64,000 bases of DNA from Nocardia cyriacigeorgica NBRC 100375 (GTDB taxonomy: Bacteria > Actinomycetota > Actinomycetes > Mycobacteriales > Mycobacteriaceae). Positions 16,277-25,441 of this stretch are shown here, in pieces; position 1 is the first letter of the stretch, and each line of letters begins with the position of its first letter. The stretch lies in assembly GCF_000308555.1 (NCBI RefSeq), contig NZ_BAFY01000052.1:1-64000 (forward strand), given 5' to 3'. The notes beneath the pieces are model-generated. The model saw only the letters and a list, made by a program, of their open reading frames with translations, had not been told where the DNA came from and ran no database searches. The translations under genes were made by a program, and so were the position numbers.

Positions 16277-17425
16277 TCAGCGTGCGTTGCGGGCCAGGTT
16301 CATGGTCTGGATCAGCAGCTTCGACACCGCCGCGGCCTCGGTGAGGAACCCGTCGTGCCCGTCGCGGGAGTGCACGACTTCCAGGCCCTGACAGCCAGGG
16401 AGCGCGTCGGCCAGCTCCTGCTGGGTGTAGAGCGGGTACAGCCGGTCGGAGTCCACCCCGCCGACCACGCACGGCACCTGCGTACTCGCCAGCGCGGCCG
16501 CGATACCGCCACGCCCGCGGCCGACGTCGTGGCGGTTCATCGCCTCGCTCAGCAGCACGTAGGTGGCCGGATCGAAACGCTTGCAGAGCTTTTCGGCCTG
16601 GTACTCGAGGTAGCTCTGTACCGCGTATCGCCCGCCGCGCCACGGATCCTCATCGCCCTGCGGCCGGTTCTCGAAGCGGTGATCGAGTTCGGCTTCGGTG
16701 CGGTAGCTCAGGTGGGCGATGCGCCGCGCGATGCCCATGCCCGCGGTCGGCACGCGGCCGGTGTCGTGATAGTCGCCGCCCTGCCAGTCCGGATCGGCCT
16801 GGATGGCCGCGATCTGGGTGGTCTGGGTGCCGATCTGGTCGGCGGTGGCGCGGGCGCCCACCGCGAGCACCAGGGCCGCCGCGACCCGCTCGGGGGCGCC
16901 GACCATCCACTCCAGTACCCGCATGCCGCCCATCGAGCCGCCGACCACGGCGGCCAGCCGCTGAACGCCGAGCCGGTCCAGCAGGGCGGCCTCGGCGGTG
17001 ACCTGGTCGCGGATGGAGATCTCCGGGAATCGCGAACCCCACGGCTTCCCATCCGGCGCCGGCGAGGACGGCCCGGTGCTGCCTTTACAGCCGCCGAGCA
17101 CGTTCGTCGCGACGACACACCATTCGTCGGTGTCCAGCGGCGCGCCGGGCCCGACCATGCCCTCCCACCAGCCGGGCTCCGGGTGGACGTCGTTCGGACC
17201 GCCGACGACATGCGAGTCGCCGGTGAGGGCGTGCTCCACCAGCACCACGTTGTCCAGGGCGGCTGACAACTCGCCCCAGCGCTGCACGGCCAGATGCACA
17301 TCGGGGATGGTGGCGCCGTTCTCCAGCGCGATATCCCCGACGGCGATGATGCCGAGCCGGCCATCTGGCGGCGGCAACTCGGCCGCCGCCAGACGGGGGC
17401 TGCTGTGGTCGGCGCTCACGGTCAC
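16277..17425 (-). CDS. metX: Homoserine O-acetyltransferase
   Basis: Transfers acetyl from acetyl-CoA to L-homoserine, the committed step of methionine synthesis, in the cytoplasm. The 382-residue alpha/beta-hydrolase-fold protein has nucleophile Ser164 in GGSMGGM, a typical [15 protein letters not shown] segment upstream, and the acid/His pair near the C-terminus (RDGHDGF). The GTG at 17425 overlaps the metY stop codon by 4 nt (GTGA), fixing the start and giving coupled translation. It is the second gene of a metY-metX operon controlled by the SAM-IV riboswitch and polycysteine short ORF upstream of metY. Reaction and pathway are established for the family. Confidence 0.95.
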   Translation of the reverse strand: MTVSADHSSPRLAAAELPPPDGRLGIIAVGDIALENGATIPDVHLAVQRWGELSAALDNVVLVEHALTGDSHVVGGPNDVHPEPGWWEGMVGPGAPLDTDEWCVVATNVLGGCKGSTGPSSPAPDGKPWGSRFPEISIRDQVTAEAALLDRLGVQRLAAVVGGSMGGMRVLEWMVGAPERVAAALVLAVGARATADQIGTQTTQIAAIQADPDWQGGDYHDTGRVPTAGMGIARRIAHLSYRTEAELDHRFENRPQGDEDPWRGGRYAVQSYLEYQAEKLCKRFDPATYVLLSEAMNRHDVGRGRGGIAAALASTQVPCVVGGVDSDRLYPLYTQQELADALPGCQGLEVVHSRDGHDGFLTEAAAVSKLLIQTMNLARNAR

Positions 17426-18747
17426 GTCGCCGCCGCCGTCAGTCCCGCACGCAGGTCGGTGAGGATGTCGTTGATGCCTTCGATGCCGACGGCGAGGCGG
17501 ATCAGGCCGGGGGTGACGCCTGCGGCGAGTTGTTGGTCGGGGGTGAGTTGGGAGTGGGTGGTGGAGGCGGGGTGGATGACCAGGGAGCGGACGTCGCCGA
17601 TGTTGGCGACGTGGGAGTGCAGGGTGAGCGCGTCGACGAATTTCTTGCCCGCGTCGACCCCGCCGGCCAACTCGAACGACACGATCGCCCCGACCCCCTT
17701 GGGTGCGAGTCGCTGCCCGCGTTCGTACCAGGGTGAGGACGCCAGCCCGGCGTAGGCCACCGATTCCACCTCGGGTTGTTCGGTGAGGAATTGGGCGACC
17801 GCGACCGCGTTGGCGACGTGGCGTTCGATACGCAGGCTCAGGGTTTCGATGCCCTGGGCGATGAGGAAGGCGTTGAACGGCGAGACCGCCGACCCCAGAT
17901 CCCGCAACAGCTGCACCCGCGCCTTCAACGCATACGCCGGCGCGCCGAGATCGGCGAACACCGCCCCGTGATAGCTGGGATCGGGGGTGGTGAACCCGGG
18001 GAACCTGGGCCGGCCCTGGTCGTCGGTGATGGTCCAGTCGAAGCTGCCGCCGTCGACGATCACCCCGGCCACCGCGGCGCCGTGGCCGCCGAGGTATTTG
18101 GTGGCCGAGTGCACCACGATGTCGGCGCCGTGGGCCAGCGGCTGGATCAGGTAGGGAGTGGCCACGGTGTTGTCCACGATCAACGGCACCCCCGCGCGGT
18201 GGGCGACCGCGGCGATACCGGGGATGTCGAAGACCACGCTGGAGGGGTTGGCGATGGTCTCCCCGAAGAACGCCTTGGTGTTCGGGCGCACCGCCGCTGC
18301 CCACTGCTCGAGGTCGTCGGGGTCCTCGACGAAGGACACCTCGATCCCGAGCTTGGGCAGGCTGTAGCGGAACAGGTTGTAGGTGCCGCCATACAAGTGC
18401 GCACTCGACACGATGTGATCCCCGGCCCCCGCCACGTTCAAGATCGCATACGTTTCCGCGGCCTGACCCGAGGCCACCAGCAGTGCCGCGACCCCACCCT
18501 CGAGCGCGGCGATACGCTGCTCGACCGCGTCCTGGGTCGGGTTCATGATCCGGGTATAGATATTGCCCGGCTCCGCCAACCCGAACAACGCCGCCGCATG
18601 ATCGGTATCCCGAAACGCATACGACGTCGTCTGATAAATCGGCAGCGCACGAGCGCCGGTGCTGGCATCGGGGGCCTGACCCGCGTGGATCTGCTTGGTC
18701 TCGAAGGACCAGGAAGCGGTGGGATCGGGCGTGATGGCGTCGGTCAT
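17422..18747 (-). CDS. metY: O-acetylhomoserine sulfhydrylase (PLP enzyme)
   Basis: Converts O-acetylhomoserine and sulfide to homocysteine (direct sulfhydrylation), using the product of metX. The 441-residue Cys/Met-metabolism PLP protein has the PLP Lys in [16 protein letters not shown], the phosphate-binding GQAAETYAI segment, and the [20 protein letters not shown] substrate region. Its length and the long loop around residue 235 fit MetY rather than cystathionine gamma-synthase. In M. tuberculosis the orthologue is called metC (Rv3340). ATG 18747 has GGAG 6 nt upstream. Regulation is predicted from two leader elements: a SAM-IV aptamer and an 11-codon Cys-rich ORF. Confidence 0.94.
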   Translation of the reverse strand: MTDAITPDPTASWSFETKQIHAGQAPDASTGARALPIYQTTSYAFRDTDHAAALFGLAEPGNIYTRIMNPTQDAVEQRIAALEGGVAALLVASGQAAETYAILNVAGAGDHIVSSAHLYGGTYNLFRYSLPKLGIEVSFVEDPDDLEQWAAAVRPNTKAFFGETIANPSSVVFDIPGIAAVAHRAGVPLIVDNTVATPYLIQPLAHGADIVVHSATKYLGGHGAAVAGVIVDGGSFDWTITDDQGRPRFPGFTTPDPSYHGAVFADLGAPAYALKARVQLLRDLGSAVSPFNAFLIAQGIETLSLRIERHVANAVAVAQFLTEQPEVESVAYAGLASSPWYERGQRLAPKGVGAIVSFELAGGVDAGKKFVDALTLHSHVANIGDVRSLVIHPASTTHSQLTPDQQLAAGVTPGLIRLAVGIEGINDILTDLRAGLTAAAT

Positions 18748-18783
18748 GGAAGGCTCCAGAAGGTGTTCGCCGGGACTACTGGG

Positions 18784-18819
18784 TTATCTGTGCGTGAGCG
18801 ACAAACAACAACAACACAT
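18784..18819 (-). CDS. Polycysteine leader peptide ORF (MCCCCLSLTHR)
   Basis: An 11-codon ORF between the riboswitch and metY: ATG followed by four consecutive TGT cysteine codons, then LSLTHR and TAA. Its Shine-Dalgarno is near perfect (AGGAGGT, 18827-18833, 7 nt spacing), much stronger than that of metY. The stop lies 36 nt before the metY ATG. AGGAGGT can also pair with ACCTTCT (18758-18764), immediately next to the metY ribosome-binding site. Runs of Cys codons in short ORFs ahead of sulfur genes are known in mycobacteria as cysteine-responsive attenuators. Here the same logic would add cysteine sensing to SAM sensing. Coding status is inferred from codon content and Shine-Dalgarno quality. 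Confidence 0.75.
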   Translation of the reverse strand: MCCCCLSLTHR

Positions 18820-18847
18820 CTCGGTGACCTCCTACATGCGCGCTTGC

Positions 18848-18950
18848 TCCCGGCTCTCGGAAGCCCGGTCCTCACCCGGAGCACCCCACCGCCGCAGGAG
18901 GGTTGCCGTCCAGCTAGCCGGGGCTTTGCACTGGCTCTCATGACCTGACC
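18848..18950 (-). promoter_or_regulatory. SAM-IV riboswitch
   Basis: Read on the minus strand, the leader carries the SAM-IV hallmarks in order: GGTCATGAGAGCCAG, AAGCCCCGGCTAGCTGG, CGGCAACCCTCC, a short GC hairpin, GGTGGGGTGCTCCGGG and GTGAGGACC closing P1. A downstream GGGCTTCC...GAGAGCCGGG hairpin/pseudoknot region follows. This class is found in actinomycetes ahead of methionine-synthesis genes and turns them off when S-adenosylmethionine is high. The core is about 18867-18945; the outer limits given are approximate. Confidence 0.92.
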
Positions 18951-19236
18951 GACATCGTAACCGGCGCCATGTCACAGACCGAACCCCGGCTTCCCATGTC
19001 CGGGATCGGAGGCGAGTGACCTGCGGTGGAATCGACGCCGGACCGTAATCCGCCTCACACCCTGCCCTACCCGCGCGGTGAGATAGCCACCAGCAGTACG
19101 CTTGTCTTGTTTGCACCAGACGTCTCGCGGACAACACGAGGCGTATACGTTGTCTGTTGAACAGCTGGGGTCCGCTCACAAGCGTGTTCGCCTGGCCGTG
19201 CAATGAGGGCACCATCCTAGGAGGACACGAAGATCC
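18951..19236. promoter_or_regulatory. Divergent promoter region between metY leader and icd
   Basis: About 290 bp holding the promoters of the leftward met operon and of icd. An 8-bp AGACGTCT palindrome lies near 19118. The Shine-Dalgarno AGGAGGACACG of icd lies at 19220-19230. No further structured element was recognised. Confidence 0.4.
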
Positions 19237-20454
19237 ATGTCCAAGATCAAGGTTGAAGGCACCGTCGTAGAACTCGACGGCGACGAGATGACCCGGATCA
19301 TCTGGCAGTTCATCAAGGACAAGCTGATCCACCCGTATCTCGATGTGAACCTCGAGTACTACGACCTCGGCATCGAGTACCGCGACAAGACCGACGACCA
19401 GGTCACGGTCGACGCGGCGAACGCCATCAAGAAGCACGGCGTCGGCGTGAAGTGTGCCACCATCACCCCCGACGAGGCCCGGGTCGAAGAGTTCGGTCTC
19501 AAGAAGATGTGGCGCTCGCCCAACGGCACCATCCGCAATATTCTCGGCGGCACGATCTTCCGCGCGCCGATCATCATCTCCAACGTTCCGCGCCTGGTGC
19601 CCGGCTGGACCAAGCCGATCATCATCGGCCGTCACGCCTTCGGCGACCAGTACCGCGCCACCGACTTCAAGGTGTTCCAGGGCGGCACCGTCACCCTGAC
19701 CTTCACCCCCGACGACGGCAGTGAGCCGATCGTGCACGAGGTCGTGAAGATGCCCGAGGACGGCGGCGTCGTCATGGGCATGTACAACTTCAAGAAGTCG
19801 ATCGAGGACTTCGCGCGGGCGTCGTTCAACTACGGCCTGCAGCAGAACTACCCGGTCTACATGTCGACGAAGAACACCATCCTGAAGGCCTACGACGGCA
19901 TGTTCAAGGACACCTTCCAGGAGATCTTCGACGCCGAGTTCAAGAGTCAGTTCGACGCCGCGGGCCTGACCTACGAGCACCGGCTGATCGACGACATGGT
20001 GGCCTCCTCGATGAAGTGGGAGGGCGGCTACGTCTGGGCCTGCAAGAACTACGACGGCGACGTGCAGTCCGACACGGTGGCGCAGGGCTTCGGTTCGCTC
20101 GGCCTGATGACCTCGGTGCTGCTGACCCCGGACGGCCAGACCTGCGAGGCCGAGGCCGCGCACGGCACCGTCACCCGGCACTACCGCCAGCACCAGCAGG
20201 GCAAGCCGACCTCGACCAACCCGATCGCGTCGATCTTCGCCTGGACCCGTGGTCTCGAGCACCGCGGCAAGCTGGACAACACCCCCGAGGTGATCGGTTT
20301 CGCGCAGACTCTCGAGGACGTCGTCATCAAGACGGTCGAGGGCGGTCAGATGACCAAGGATCTCGCACTGCTCGTCGGCGGTGACCAGGGCTACCTGACC
20401 ACCGAGGAGTTCCTGGCCGCGCTGGACGCCAACCTGGCGCGCGCCATCCGCTGA
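19237..20454 (+). CDS. icd: NADP-dependent isocitrate dehydrogenase
   Basis: Oxidatively decarboxylates isocitrate to 2-oxoglutarate with NADP+ in the TCA cycle. The 405-residue protein starts [18 protein letters not shown] and belongs to the homodimeric, eukaryote-like subfamily (Icd1 type), not the monomeric 80-kDa form found in other actinobacteria. Substrate residues appear in [17 protein letters not shown], metal-binding Asp in [10 protein letters not shown]-like [18 protein letters not shown], and the NADP site around [16 protein letters not shown] 19237 has AGGAGG upstream. It is followed by a strong intrinsic terminator, so monocistronic. In M. tuberculosis icd1 is likewise adjacent to the metC-metA genes. 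Confidence 0.97.
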   Translation: MSKIKVEGTVVELDGDEMTRIIWQFIKDKLIHPYLDVNLEYYDLGIEYRDKTDDQVTVDAANAIKKHGVGVKCATITPDEARVEEFGLKKMWRSPNGTIRNILGGTIFRAPIIISNVPRLVPGWTKPIIIGRHAFGDQYRATDFKVFQGGTVTLTFTPDDGSEPIVHEVVKMPEDGGVVMGMYNFKKSIEDFARASFNYGLQQNYPVYMSTKNTILKAYDGMFKDTFQEIFDAEFKSQFDAAGLTYEHRLIDDMVASSMKWEGGYVWACKNYDGDVQSDTVAQGFGSLGLMTSVLLTPDGQTCEAEAAHGTVTRHYRQHQQGKPTSTNPIASIFAWTRGLEHRGKLDNTPEVIGFAQTLEDVVIKTVEGGQMTKDLALLVGGDQGYLTTEEFLAALDANLARAIR

Positions 20455-20552
20455 GCCGGTCCGCCGAGCAGACCCGCTCGGTCACGACCGCGGCCGGCCG
20501 TGATGCGCCCCACCGAGGCGCCGCGGCCGGCGGACGAGGTCCGGCTGGATAA

Positions 20553-20583
20553 CGGGCACCCCGCACATCATGCGGGGTGCCCG
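20553..20583 (+). terminator. Intrinsic terminator after icd
   Basis: Perfect 13-bp stem CGGGCACCCCGCA / TGCGGGGTGCCCG with a 5-nt loop, followed on the plus strand by a short T-rich stretch (GTGTTTTCC). It lies between icd and the convergent imine-reductase-like gene and can serve both. Confidence 0.85.
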
Positions 20584-20598
20584 AAGTGTTTTCCGGGG

Positions 20599-21495
20599 TC
20601 AGCGCACACCGGCCGGACGACCGGAGGTAAACAATCCGGTGACGGCGGCAGTGAAGCTGTCGGCGCCGCGACCGAGCTCGGTCTGGGTGTCGAACAGCCG
20701 TTGCAGCGGGTCGAGCAGCTCGGTCGACACGCCCTGGTCGCGCGCGGCCGTGCGGATGTTGTCGAGCCCGGCGCGATTGGCGGCGAGGTCGGAGAAGTTC
20801 ACCGGGAACTCCCGCGAGTCGATCTCGGCGGCCAGCGCCGGCAGCAGGTCGAGCACCGACCGCAGCCACGGGATCAGGTAGCCCTCGGTGAAGGCCGTGG
20901 CACCGACGCCCTCGCTGTCCACCATGGCCACCGCCTGGAAGAAGCCGCCGAACATCCCGTACATCCCTGCCAGCACGGCCATATCGTGCAGTCCGGCCAG
21001 ACCCGCGTCGGCGCCGAGATAGTTCACGGTGCCGAGTTCGGCGAGGGTGTCCGCGTGCCGTTGCCGAGCCTCGGGGGAGCCGCTGTAGAGGAACAGCGTG
21101 TCGGGGGTGCCGAGGGTCTGCGGGACACCGAGGATCGCACCGTCCAGGAACCGTCCGCCGCGTTCGGTGACCAGCCGCGCCAGTTCGCGGGCCTGATCCG
21201 GGCGCCCGGTCGCGACATTGAGGACGTCGCGCCCGGCGACCAGCTCGCCTACCTCGCCGACCAGCGCTGTCGCCGTGCCGGTATCGACGCCCGCGACCAC
21301 GATCAGCTCACCCGCGCCGATTGCCTCCGTCACGGATTCCGCGCGCCGCGCCCCGAGCCCGTCGAGCTGGCCTGCCTTACCCGGTGTGCGGTTCCACACC
21401 GTGGTCGGATGTCCGTTGCGCAGGAACAACTCGGCGAGGGCGGCGCCGATGCGGCCCAGTCCGAGCACGGTCACCGAAGCGCTGTTGTCGGTCAT
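20599..21495 (-). CDS. NAD(P)-dependent imine reductase-like oxidoreductase
   Basis: Member of the 6-phosphogluconate/beta-hydroxyacid dehydrogenase superfamily, closest by motif to NADPH imine reductases. The 298-residue protein has Rossmann loop GLGRIGAAL (12-20) and VWNRTPGKA (33-41), where Arg after Asn is typical of NADP preference. The long interdomain helix follows LGADAGLAGLHDMAVL, with Asp171 at the position where imine reductases carry their catalytic residue instead of the Lys of hydroxyacid dehydrogenases. ATG 21495 has AGGAG upstream; the longer frame to 21555 lacks one. It is divergent from a GATase/AraC regulator that probably controls it. The natural substrate is unknown. Confidence 0.82.
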   Translation of the reverse strand: MTDNSASVTVLGLGRIGAALAELFLRNGHPTTVWNRTPGKAGQLDGLGARRAESVTEAIGAGELIVVAGVDTGTATALVGEVGELVAGRDVLNVATGRPDQARELARLVTERGGRFLDGAILGVPQTLGTPDTLFLYSGSPEARQRHADTLAELGTVNYLGADAGLAGLHDMAVLAGMYGMFGGFFQAVAMVDSEGVGATAFTEGYLIPWLRSVLDLLPALAAEIDSREFPVNFSDLAANRAGLDNIRTAARDQGVSTELLDPLQRLFDTQTELGRGADSFTAAVTGLFTSGRPAGVR

Positions 21496-21621
21496 GATGT
21501 GACTCCTGTTGCTGGTGATGTCAATGGTGTGGGCCCGGCAATGAGTTTTCAGCAACCAGCGCCATAGGTGTGAGTGGCAGGACTGACGGCAATCGAACGA
21601 TTACTGCCATAGGCTGATCTC
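21496..21621. promoter_or_regulatory. Divergent regulatory region with repeated GCCATAGG
   Basis: The 126 bp between the oxidoreductase and its divergent AraC-type regulator contain two direct copies of GCCATAGG (21561-21568 and 21606-21613), 45 bp apart. An inverted TGGCAG/CTGCCA pair (21575-21580, 21604-21609) lies between them. Such spaced direct repeats are typical AraC-family half-sites. Assignment to this regulator is inference from position. Confidence 0.4.
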
Positions 21622-22629
21622 ATGACCGCACATGTCGTGGCCTTGGCCGTCTCGCCCGGTGAGCTGCATCCATGGGATCTGTACGAGCTGGGTGTGGTCG
21701 CGTCGATCTTCGGCACGCCACAGCCCGATCTCGCCGATCCCTGGTACGAACTGCGGATATGCACGGTGCAGTCGGAGCCGCGGACCCAGCCGCTCGGCTT
21801 CGGCACCTATCTGCGTGCCGAACACGGACGGGCGGATCTGCTCGCCGCCGACACCGTCATCGTGCCGTCGGTGGCACACGATTACCTGCGCGACGGCGGC
21901 GAGGTTCCGGACGAGCTGGTCGAAGCCATCGCCGATGCTCACGCCGGGGGCGCGCGCATCGTCGCCCTGTGTGACGGCATCTTCGCGCTGGCCGAGGCGG
22001 GCATCCTCACCGGACGCCGGGTCACCGCGCATTGGGAGCACGCCGCGGCGCTTGCCGAGCGGTATCCGGGGATCCAGGTCGACGATTCGGTGCTCTACGT
22101 CGATGACGGCGATGTGCTCACGAGTGCGGGCATGACGGCGGCGGTCGACCTGTGCCTGCATCTGGTGCGACGCGACTTCGGCGCACTGATCGCCAACCGG
22201 TTGGCGCGCCGGATGGTGATCCCGCCGCATCGCTCGGGTGGGCAGGCGCAGTTCGTGGAGCTTGCCGTGCCGACCTCGGACTCCGACGACCTGGGGCCGG
22301 TGCTGCAATGGGCCGCGGCGAATCTCGACCTGCCGCTGACGGTCGACACGCTCGCCGCCCGCGCGAATATGAGCCCGCGGACCTTCCATCGGCGACTGCA
22401 TCGGTCGAAGGGGGTCACCCCGATGCGCTGGCTGCTCAACCAGCGTCTCGCACACGCGCAATCGCTATTGGAAGCAACGGATTTCGGGATGGAGCGGATC
22501 GGCCGGATGACCGGACTCGGCACGGCGACGAACCTGCGCCGCCATTTCGTCGCCGTGCTCGGGGTGACGCCCGCCGAATATCGCCGCACCTTCCGGCGGC
22601 GCGAACCGCACGTCGTGGCCGCCTCCTGA
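21622..22629 (+). CDS. GlxA/FtrA-type transcriptional regulator (DJ-1/PfpI + AraC HTH)
   Basis: A 335-residue regulator. The N-terminal DJ-1/PfpI-like (GATase1) sensor domain spans about 1-195, with the nucleophile-elbow region ARIVALCDGIFALAEAG (Cys at about 117). The C-terminal AraC/XylS DNA-binding domain spans about 225-320: first HTH LTVDTLAARANMSPRTFHRR, second HTH GMERIGRMTGLGTATNLRRHF. Family members usually activate a neighbouring metabolic gene in response to a small molecule. The divergent imine-reductase-like gene, sharing a repeat-containing promoter region, is the obvious target. TetR follows after 36 bp on the same strand. Confidence 0.9.
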   Translation: MTAHVVALAVSPGELHPWDLYELGVVASIFGTPQPDLADPWYELRICTVQSEPRTQPLGFGTYLRAEHGRADLLAADTVIVPSVAHDYLRDGGEVPDELVEAIADAHAGGARIVALCDGIFALAEAGILTGRRVTAHWEHAAALAERYPGIQVDDSVLYVDDGDVLTSAGMTAAVDLCLHLVRRDFGALIANRLARRMVIPPHRSGGQAQFVELAVPTSDSDDLGPVLQWAAANLDLPLTVDTLAARANMSPRTFHRRLHRSKGVTPMRWLLNQRLAHAQSLLEATDFGMERIGRMTGLGTATNLRRHFVAVLGVTPAEYRRTFRRREPHVVAAS

Positions 22630-22665
22630 ACATACCGAGCTGCATGTAAAGGTAGAATCACCCGA

Positions 22666-23310
22666 ATGGCCAGAACCGCACTCAGCAAGCCCGCGCGCCG
22701 TACCCAGGAGCAGCGCAGTAGCGAGATGCGGGTCCGGCTGCTCGATGCCACCATCGACTGCCTGGTCGAATACGGCTACGCGGGCACCACAACCCCGCGC
22801 GTCGCCGAACGCGCCGGCGTCACCCGTGGCGCTCAGGTGCATCACTTCGGCTCCAAGAACGACCTGGTGGTCGCGGCCATCAGCCATCTGGCCCAACGCA
22901 GGGCCGAAACCGCCATGCGCGATATGGGCCGGGTGGAGAACGTCGACGATCCGGTGGACGCCGCTCTGGAATTCCTCTGGGAGCTGCATCAGGGGCCGCT
23001 GTTCATCGCCACCGTTGAACTGTGGGTGGCCGGTCGCACCGATCCGGTGCTGGCCGCGGCGATGGAGAAGGTCGAGCCGTTCGTCAACAACGCGGTGCTG
23101 CTGGCGGTGGCGCGTTTCGTCCCGGATGAGGTGCGGCGCAAGGACGCCCGCGATTTCGTCTACACCGCGATGGACGCCCTGCGCGGCATTCTTATCTCGA
23201 ACTTCATCGACCCCGATCCGGACCGGGCGCGTCGGCGGTGGGGTCGCGCCTGTGCGCATCTGCGCACCATCGCGGCGACGGCGCTGACACCGGCGGTGTC
23301 CTCGGAGTAG
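22666..23310 (+). CDS. TetR-family transcriptional regulator
   Basis: A 214-residue repressor with an N-terminal TetR HTH at about 20-70 (LLDATIDCLVEYGYAGTTTPRVAERAGVTRGAQVHHFGSKNDL) and an all-helical ligand/dimer domain after it. It sits upstream of, and co-directional with, the Ltp beta-oxidation operon, 415 bp apart. A perfect inverted repeat of TetR type lies inside that operon's promoter, so it is the natural candidate repressor, probably released by an acyl-CoA. Ligand and target are inference; the family is certain. It may be co-transcribed with the AraC-type gene before it. Confidence 0.92.
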   Translation: MARTALSKPARRTQEQRSSEMRVRLLDATIDCLVEYGYAGTTTPRVAERAGVTRGAQVHHFGSKNDLVVAAISHLAQRRAETAMRDMGRVENVDDPVDAALEFLWELHQGPLFIATVELWVAGRTDPVLAAAMEKVEPFVNNAVLLAVARFVPDEVRRKDARDFVYTAMDALRGILISNFIDPDPDRARRRWGRACAHLRTIAATALTPAVSSE

Positions 23311-23725
23311 CGCGTCGCCGACTGCGCGTCCATTCGACCTGGTCCAGGCGGGTGGCCGAATCGCCGCGGCGCTCGCGTGCGCCGCCGGTCCGTGAAAACC
23401 GGCTGGTCACCGCCTGTCACGCATTCCTCGTTCGGCTGCGAGCCGTATTCGGCTATCGGCAACCCGCGCGGCCTCTCGAACAATCCCTCCGCACCGGCAT
23501 GTCTACTGCTCGGTGAGCGCTGGTGGTCATCGCGCGACAGCGCGACGGGAATGGTCATACCCTGCCGCTTACCAGTGGTGACATGCCCTCCTCGGGTCGA
23601 TAGGGGCAGAGCCCTTGCTTGTTTACATACACGCTTGTATGTTTGTTTGTGGCTGAACCGCGCGGCTGGCGCGGTGACCTGCGAGCGGCTCCGGTACGTC
23701 GGGGCGGCACAAGCTGAGGAGTTCG
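23311..23725. promoter_or_regulatory. Long intergenic region with operator-promoter of the beta-oxidation operon
   Basis: About 415 bp without a gene. Positions 23615-23643 look like a promoter: -35 TTGCTT (23615-23620), 17-bp spacer, -10 TATGTT (23638-23643). A perfect inverted repeat ACATACA-CGCT-TGTATGT (23625-23642) fills the spacer and overlaps the -10, the layout of a repressor operator. The left 280 bp show no recognisable element. The Shine-Dalgarno of the thiolase gene (GAGGAG) is at about 23716-23721. Confidence 0.6.
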
Positions 23726-24931
23726 ATGGCGAACAAGGTCTATGTCGTCGGTGTCGGGATGACGAAGTTCGAAAAGCCCGGCCGGCGCAAGAACGAAGAC
23801 GGCAGCGACTGGGATTACCCGGACATGGCGCGCGAGTCGGGGACCAAGGCCCTCGCCGACGCCGGAATCGACTACCGCGAAGTGGAGCAGGCCTACGTCG
23901 GCTACGTCTACGGTGAGTCGACCTCGGGTCAGCGCGCCGTCTACGAGCTGGGCATGACCGGTATTCCGGTGGTCAATGTCAACAACAACTGCTCTACCGG
24001 ATCTACCGCGCTCTACCTTGCGGCGCAGGCGATTCGAGGCGGGTTGGCGGACTGCACGCTGGCGCTCGGCTTCGAGCGGATGAAGCCGGGTTCGCTGGAG
24101 TCCACCTGGGACGATCGCGAACAGCCCATGGGTAAGCACATTCTCGCATTGGCCGAGATCTCCGAGGTGCTGTTCCCGGTGGCGCCGTGGATGTTCGGTG
24201 CGGCCGGCCGTGAGCACATGAAGCAGTACGGCACCACGCCGGAGCATTTCGCGAAGATCGGCTACAAGAACCACAAGCATTCGGTGAACAACCCGTACTC
24301 GCAGTTCCAGGACGAGTACACGATGGACGACATCCTCGGTGCGCGGATGATCTACGACCCGCTCACCAAGCTGCAGTGCTCGCCCACCTCCGACGGTTCC
24401 GGTGCGGTGATCCTGGCCAGCGAGGCCTTCGTGGACTCGCACGATCTGGCCGGGCAGGCGGTGGAGATCGTGGGTCAGGCGATGACCACCGACTACGCCT
24501 CCACCTTCGACGGCACCGCCAAGAACATCATCGGCTACGACATGAACGTGCAGGCCGCCCGCAAGGTCTACGACCAGGCCGGACTCGGCCCGGACGACTT
24601 CCAGGTGATCGAGCTGCACGACTGCTTCTCCGCCAATGAGCTGCTGCTCTACGAAGCGCTGGGTCTGTGCGGTGAGGGCGAGGCCGCCAAGCTGCTCGAC
24701 GCCGACCAGACCACCTATGGCGGCAAATGGGTCGTCAACCCGTCCGGCGGCCTGATCTCGAAGGGTCACCCGCTGGGCGCGACCGGACTGGCGCAGTGCT
24801 CGGAACTCACCTGGCAGCTGCGCGGCACCGCCGACAAACGCCAGGTCGACGGCGTCACCGCCGCCTTGCAGCACAACATCGGTCTCGGCGGCGCCGCCGT
24901 CGTCACCGCCTACCAGCGCGCCGTGCGCTGA
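23726..24931 (+). CDS. ltp1: Lipid-transfer-protein-type thiolase (Ltp1 family)
   Basis: SCP-x type thiolase, expected to cleave a 3-ketoacyl-CoA (thiolysis or retro-aldol for branched side chains) as the last step of a beta-oxidation cycle. The 401-residue length equals mycobacterial Ltp1 (Rv2790c). The active-site Cys lies in [17 protein letters not shown] (about residue 93) and the His in [13 protein letters not shown]; the C-terminal Cys-Gly motif of classic thiolases is replaced by [14 protein letters not shown]. It opens a five-gene operon (SRPBCC, MaoC, SDR, acyl-CoA dehydrogenase) behind a palindromic operator. The substrate could be a sterol side chain or a fatty acid; the sequence alone does not decide. 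Confidence 0.88.
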   Translation: MANKVYVVGVGMTKFEKPGRRKNEDGSDWDYPDMARESGTKALADAGIDYREVEQAYVGYVYGESTSGQRAVYELGMTGIPVVNVNNNCSTGSTALYLAAQAIRGGLADCTLALGFERMKPGSLESTWDDREQPMGKHILALAEISEVLFPVAPWMFGAAGREHMKQYGTTPEHFAKIGYKNHKHSVNNPYSQFQDEYTMDDILGARMIYDPLTKLQCSPTSDGSGAVILASEAFVDSHDLAGQAVEIVGQAMTTDYASTFDGTAKNIIGYDMNVQAARKVYDQAGLGPDDFQVIELHDCFSANELLLYEALGLCGEGEAAKLLDADQTTYGGKWVVNPSGGLISKGHPLGATGLAQCSELTWQLRGTADKRQVDGVTAALQHNIGLGGAAVVTAYQRAVR

Positions 24932-24992
24932 CCGAACCAACCGAATTTCGCTGGCACACGGCGAAAACCCGTACTCGACGAGGAGCACGACC

Positions 24993-25427
24993 ATGGGTCA
25001 TATCGACGCAACCAAGAACCTGAACGCCGCCCCGGACGCCGTCTGGGCCGTCGTCTCCGACACCTCCACCTGGGACAAGTGGTTCACCATCCACGAGCGC
25101 TGGATGGAGGAGCCGCCCGCGACCCTGACCGCCGGATCCAAGCTGGTCGCCAAGATCTTCATGCTCGGCATGGCGAACAAGATCGAATGGGTCGTCGAGA
25201 GCGTCGACGCCCCGAACAAGCTGGTGCTCAGCGGCACCGGTATGGCCGGGGTCAAGGTGAAGTTCTCCTTCGAGATCCAGCCCGAGGGCGCCGGTAGCAA
25301 GTTCTCCGTCGACGGTGATTTCGAGGGCGCGCTGATCAAGGGTGCGCTGGGCAAGGCCGTGGAGAAGGACGGCGCCAAGCAGCTGGACAAGACCCTCGAG
25401 CAGCTCGACGCGCTGGCGTCGGCCTGA
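24993..25427 (+). CDS. SRPBCC (START-like) lipid-binding protein
   Basis: A 144-residue polyketide-cyclase/START-like protein: beta-strand start HIDATKNLNAAPDAVWAVVSD, central strands, and long C-terminal helix (VEKDGAKQLDKTLEQLDALA). Such proteins bind hydrophobic ligands; in a beta-oxidation operon it may carry an acyl chain or assist the Ltp thiolase, but no catalytic residues are recognisable. ATG 24993 has GAGGAG nearby. It lies 61 bp after the thiolase gene and 14 bp before the MaoC gene. Confidence 0.82.
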   Translation: MGHIDATKNLNAAPDAVWAVVSDTSTWDKWFTIHERWMEEPPATLTAGSKLVAKIFMLGMANKIEWVVESVDAPNKLVLSGTGMAGVKVKFSFEIQPEGAGSKFSVDGDFEGALIKGALGKAVEKDGAKQLDKTLEQLDALASA

Positions 25428-25441
25428 TCGCGGGCGGGCAG

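Noticed and set aside
16277-18304. 675-codon minus-strand frame spanning metX and most of metY
   Set aside because: metX proper is the 382-codon end of this frame, starting at GTG 17425; the upstream part is an Arg/Pro/Gly-rich shadow of metY in another frame.
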